Below are positions 61,407 to 64,000 of a DNA stretch of 64,000 bases, one piece after another (position 1 is the first letter of the stretch; every line of letters starts with the position of its first letter). Source of the DNA: Klebsormidium nitens (lineage: Eukaryota > Streptophyta > Klebsormidiophyceae > Klebsormidiales > Klebsormidiaceae); the NCBI GenBank assembly GCA_000708835.1, contig DF237048.1:142396-206395 (forward strand), read 5' to 3'. The position numbers were made by a program, and so were the translations under genes. The notes beneath the pieces are model-generated. The model was not told where the DNA came from, did not search any database, and saw only the letters and a program-made list of their open reading frames with translations.

Positions 61407-62535
61407 TCACTCCACACAACGAACTTCTACTTCAACTACGAGGCTGTCATGGGCTCGAGCCAATGGCTCACTGACCAATTGGTGTAAGCTGTAGCCCCAG
61501 GACTTCCATGAAAATCGTTTGGTCACCTCCGCACCAGCGGGGTACACTTGTTGCTTAAGAGAACCCCTCAGAGCTTCGTCACCACTTAAAAGCAGGCCCA
61601 TCGTCATGCAGACCTTTCACTTCTTTCAGGTCTTGCACTTTGGAATAACTCTCTGGAGGAAGAGTTGCTTGCAAGGCAACGTACTTATCCATCACTTGCA
61701 CTGCCCACCACCGCCCCGGAGGCCCTGAAAAAGTGTACTTCAATTCCTGCTTGCCTAGCTTTTCCATTACGGACACGAAAATGCACTGTGCTTTGAATCC
61801 CTTGGAGTCTGAATCGCTCTTTACACACACCCCTGGGATCAGAGCCTCGAGACCCTTTACTAAACCTCGGAGATTCCAGTATCGCGCTTGCGCCAGCAAC
61901 GGCACATCCTTTTCTGCGGGAACAGCCCCGGTTGCTAGGTACTCCACAATTGCAGCCCACCGGTCCGGGTGACACGTGATAAGGGCCCGTCCTTTTTCAT
62001 CTCGTGCATAGTTCCACTCTCCACAGTACATCTTGTACAGGAGCGAATCCGGATCAGACGCTAGCACGCTGCGTGGAACAGAGCCCTCTTGTCCGTTTGC
62101 TGCAAGCACGTAATGTAGCCTCTCCCGCTCAATCTCATATTGCGCACCCGCTTCGCGGCTGCTCTGTAGAGCATCCTGTAGGACCGACAGTTCGCGCTTG
62201 CTTTCCCTCTCCTTGTCTGACATTTCCTTCTGCAGTGCAGAGAGCTTGGATAGGAGTACCTCATTTCTGGACTCCCGCTCCGTCACCTTGGCCTCCACTT
62301 TTGCAAGCTCCTCCCGCAGGGCCACAATCTGCGCTTGAAGGGCGCCACCCTTCAAGCTGGCTTCCATCTCGGCCGCCTCTGGCTCCATGGCCCGCCCCAA
62401 CTCCAGAGTGGTATCATCATCTAGGCCAGCTTTCGTGGCCTCGGTTGATTTCCTTTCCTTGCGAGAACCGGACGTCGAGGCAAGGCCATCATCCATGTCA
62501 ACCAACGATCTCTTGAGAGCATTTGAGCTGGCCAT
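61407..62535 (-). CDS. Coiled-coil BTB/T1-type protein with a C-terminal MATH-like part, apparent frameshift
   Basis: This is an intronless gene. The first frame (62535-61579, 318 aa, ATG start) has an acidic N-terminus. A coiled coil spans residues about 60-145 (LREELAKVEAKVTERES). A BTB/T1-like fold spans about 150-235 (LLYKMYCGEWNY, HPDRWAAIVEYLATGAVP, ARYWNLRGLVKGLEAL), and the part after it resembles the start of a MATH/TRAF-like sheet. It stops at 61579. A second frame offset by one base continues to 61407 with VYPAGAEVTKRFSWKSWGY and SLVVEVEVRC, which reads like the missing end of a MATH-like domain. One extra base in the GGG run at about 61597-61599 would explain the break. It is either a sequencing error, a recent mutation or a true truncation. 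BTB proteins often act as CUL3 adaptors; that role is inferred here. Confidence 0.75.
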
Positions 62536-62764
62536 CTGCAGTCACGGCACCAGACAATTTGAAGATGAAATCAGCCTTCCAGAGATATGTATCTTTCAGC
62601 TAAATTTCTGGACTTCTCCTGAGTGCTCGATTTTGAACATAACTTCAAGAGATGTCTTTTGATGGACAAACTAACGACGAACAAACACCAACAGAATTAA
62701 GGATTTTAAGCTACCCTTTGTCTGACTGATGAGTAAGTGGTCGCTCTGAGTGGCCCTGTCAGTC

Positions 62765-62835
62765 CGAAAAAATAAACAAACAGACAAAGAAACAGACAAA
62801 CAAACAAACAAACGAACAAACAAACACGCCGCCAC
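62765..62835 (+). repeat. CAAA/ACAGA microsatellite
   Basis: An irregular run of AAACAGACAAA and CAAACAAACAAA units lies 230 bp upstream of the BTB start. It is simple-sequence DNA, with no regular spacers. Confidence 0.85.
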
Positions 62836-63496
62836 CACTGTTTGCAAGCCGCTACTTCTTGATCAATACATGGGGATACTTGCCACTAATAAGGCTACAT
62901 GTTGGCATAACAATCTTAAGAAACTTTGCATTGAAAATTAGCGCTCGGTCCTGGAAGAGGTTTGGGTCATGATCGATGCAGTACTTCAGATTGAGTAGAA
63001 AAGACAATAAAGCACTTTTTGAAGGCTCAGCTTAGAATTCGATCATGCCTACCTTGCGGAAAGCCCTTGTATCCCCCTTCCCTCCTCTACTCAAAACCCT
63101 CCTCCCAAGCGGCCTCGCTATTTTAAACTGACAAGCTGCTCACGAACACTGACAGGTGCTCACATCTCTCTCGCACTGCCATTGCCAGTGCAAGCCACCC
63201 TAGTCTGCAGCTCGTCTGCAGTCAGAAAACCTGTTGATTTTTGAGGGAGGGCTTGGGCTGGCAGTGGCTGTGCTGCGCCTGCATGAAAAAGAAGCGGCAC
63301 GCGCGCCTTTTCAAAACGAAGTTCTGCTTACTCATTTCAGGTCCCTAATATGAGTCATATTATGACGATATGGTACAGACATTTCACCAGATTCTTGACT
63401 ATTATCGAATAGGCTTAGGTGCGATAATAGTGGTGAATACTTCGATAAGACTCTTCGAATAATATTTAGGACTGTGCGTAGTCCGCAGATATAGAG
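62836..63496. other. Intergenic stretch upstream of the BTB gene, no gene seen
   Basis: No recognisable coding sequence. The right half (63340-63480) is AT-rich with repeated TCGAATA and ATAATA motifs and leads up to the TATA-like element at 63497. Confidence 0.5.
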
Positions 63497-63504
63497 TATA
63501 AATA
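63497..63504 (+). promoter_or_regulatory. Candidate TATA box for a plus-strand gene at the right edge
   Basis: TATAAATA matches the canonical TATA box and lies in an AT-rich stretch upstream of a sharp rise in GC content at about 63770. About 20 bp downstream, GAGTTGGAA and TTCCAACTC can form a small hairpin (about 63514-63540). If used, transcription would start near 63530. Confidence 0.35.
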
Positions 63505-63624
63505 GCTCATGGCGGAGTTGGAAGTTCCTCATTCCAACTCGCCACTTTAGAAAACTAGCAGAGTCTTGCTTGTAATACCGTACTGCTATTTGATTTCGGC
63601 ACCTTCGACGCCAAAAAGTTAATT

Positions 63625-63974
63625 ATGAAACTTTTTATCCTTTCGGCAGACCTAGTGTTACCAGCTAAAAAACACCGTTATCGACCATTATCGCTCCAGA
63701 ATATTTTCCAGCGAAATTCGGCAGGGCACATAATTATTTATTTTTTGCCGAAATTACGTAGCAGTACGGTAGTATGGGCGCCTCTCCTCAGCCGCCCTTA
63801 CCAACGTGCCCAGCCAGTCCTGTGTGCTGCCCAAGAGTCACCCCCTCGCGGACAGTGCCACTTCGTCATCCCCTGCTGTACGCGAGCCCGCGCGCGCGCG
63901 GAAGGAGTTTCGCGCGGCGGCCGGCGACCGAGAAGATAGTTTGGGTGGCGTTCAGGCGTCGACGGCGACGATGA
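63625..63974 (+). other. Possible first exon of a gene leaving the window
   Basis: Two ATG frames overlap here: 63625-63939 (104 aa) and 63774-63974 (66 aa). The stretch 63775-63970 is GC-rich with coding-like composition. A third frame (about 63806-63991) is rich in Ser/Ala/Arg, like an organelle transit peptide. I cannot tell which frame, if any, is used, and no domain is visible. Confidence 0.2.
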
Positions 63975-64000
63975 AGACCACCAGTAGTTAGAGTCGTAGA

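Noticed and set aside
62004-62516. 170-codon plus-strand open frame
   Set aside because: It lies opposite the BTB coding frame and shows no domain. It is a shadow of the real gene.
62765-62835. Regular-looking repeats as a CRISPR-type array
   Set aside because: Units are 4-5 bp simple sequence without spacers, and the genome is eukaryotic.

Overview
This window is nuclear DNA of a eukaryote. Eight genes can be built from it, seven of them split by GT-AG introns. They point to the green plant lineage: a FIP37/WTAP-type m6A-writer subunit, an ELCH/VPS23-type ESCRT-I subunit, a prolyl 4-hydroxylase with a C-terminal ShK domain, and AAACCCTA telo-boxes in presumed promoters. A CCDC148 homologue, typical of lineages with cilia, suggests a green plant that still makes flagellate cells. 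A streptophyte alga such as Klebsormidium would fit. The organism assignment is inference.

Left part (1 to about 18.9 kb): I can support no intact gene. A 0.4 kb direct duplication (308-1125) is followed by a strongly eroded tandem array with a unit of about 3.69 kb (about 2.7-16.3 kb). The array holds one partial unit, one full unit, one unit shortened to 1.9 kb and two more near-full units. Within it lie traces of an old reading frame and a 35-bp palindrome that looks like a template-switch event.

Middle and right part (19-63 kb), in order: FIP37/WTAP (minus), VPS23/ELCH (plus), prolyl 4-hydroxylase (minus), CCDC148 homologue (plus), extended SDR/epimerase (minus), F-box/LRR protein (minus), MMTAG2 homologue (plus), and a BTB/T1 coiled-coil protein (minus) with an apparent one-base frameshift. 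Three head-to-head pairs (FIP37/VPS23, P4H/CCDC148, F-box/MMTAG2) share upstream regions, and two of these carry paired telo-boxes. No operon-like or pathway grouping is visible. The genes are housekeeping or regulatory functions (RNA methylation, endosomal sorting, hydroxyproline formation, cilium-linked coiled coil, ubiquitin ligase adaptor).

Most interesting signal: five introns in four neighbouring genes contain degenerate tandem copies of the exon-intron boundary next to them. Either the acceptor plus the start of the downstream exon, or the end of the upstream exon plus the donor, is repeated two to four times with a period of about 110-280 bp. The period is exactly 121 bp twice in VPS23 and once in CCDC148. 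This looks like repeated intron growth by tandem duplication across splice junctions, leaving decoy or poison exons. All exon coordinates are hand-derived from splice sites, reading phase and family similarity.
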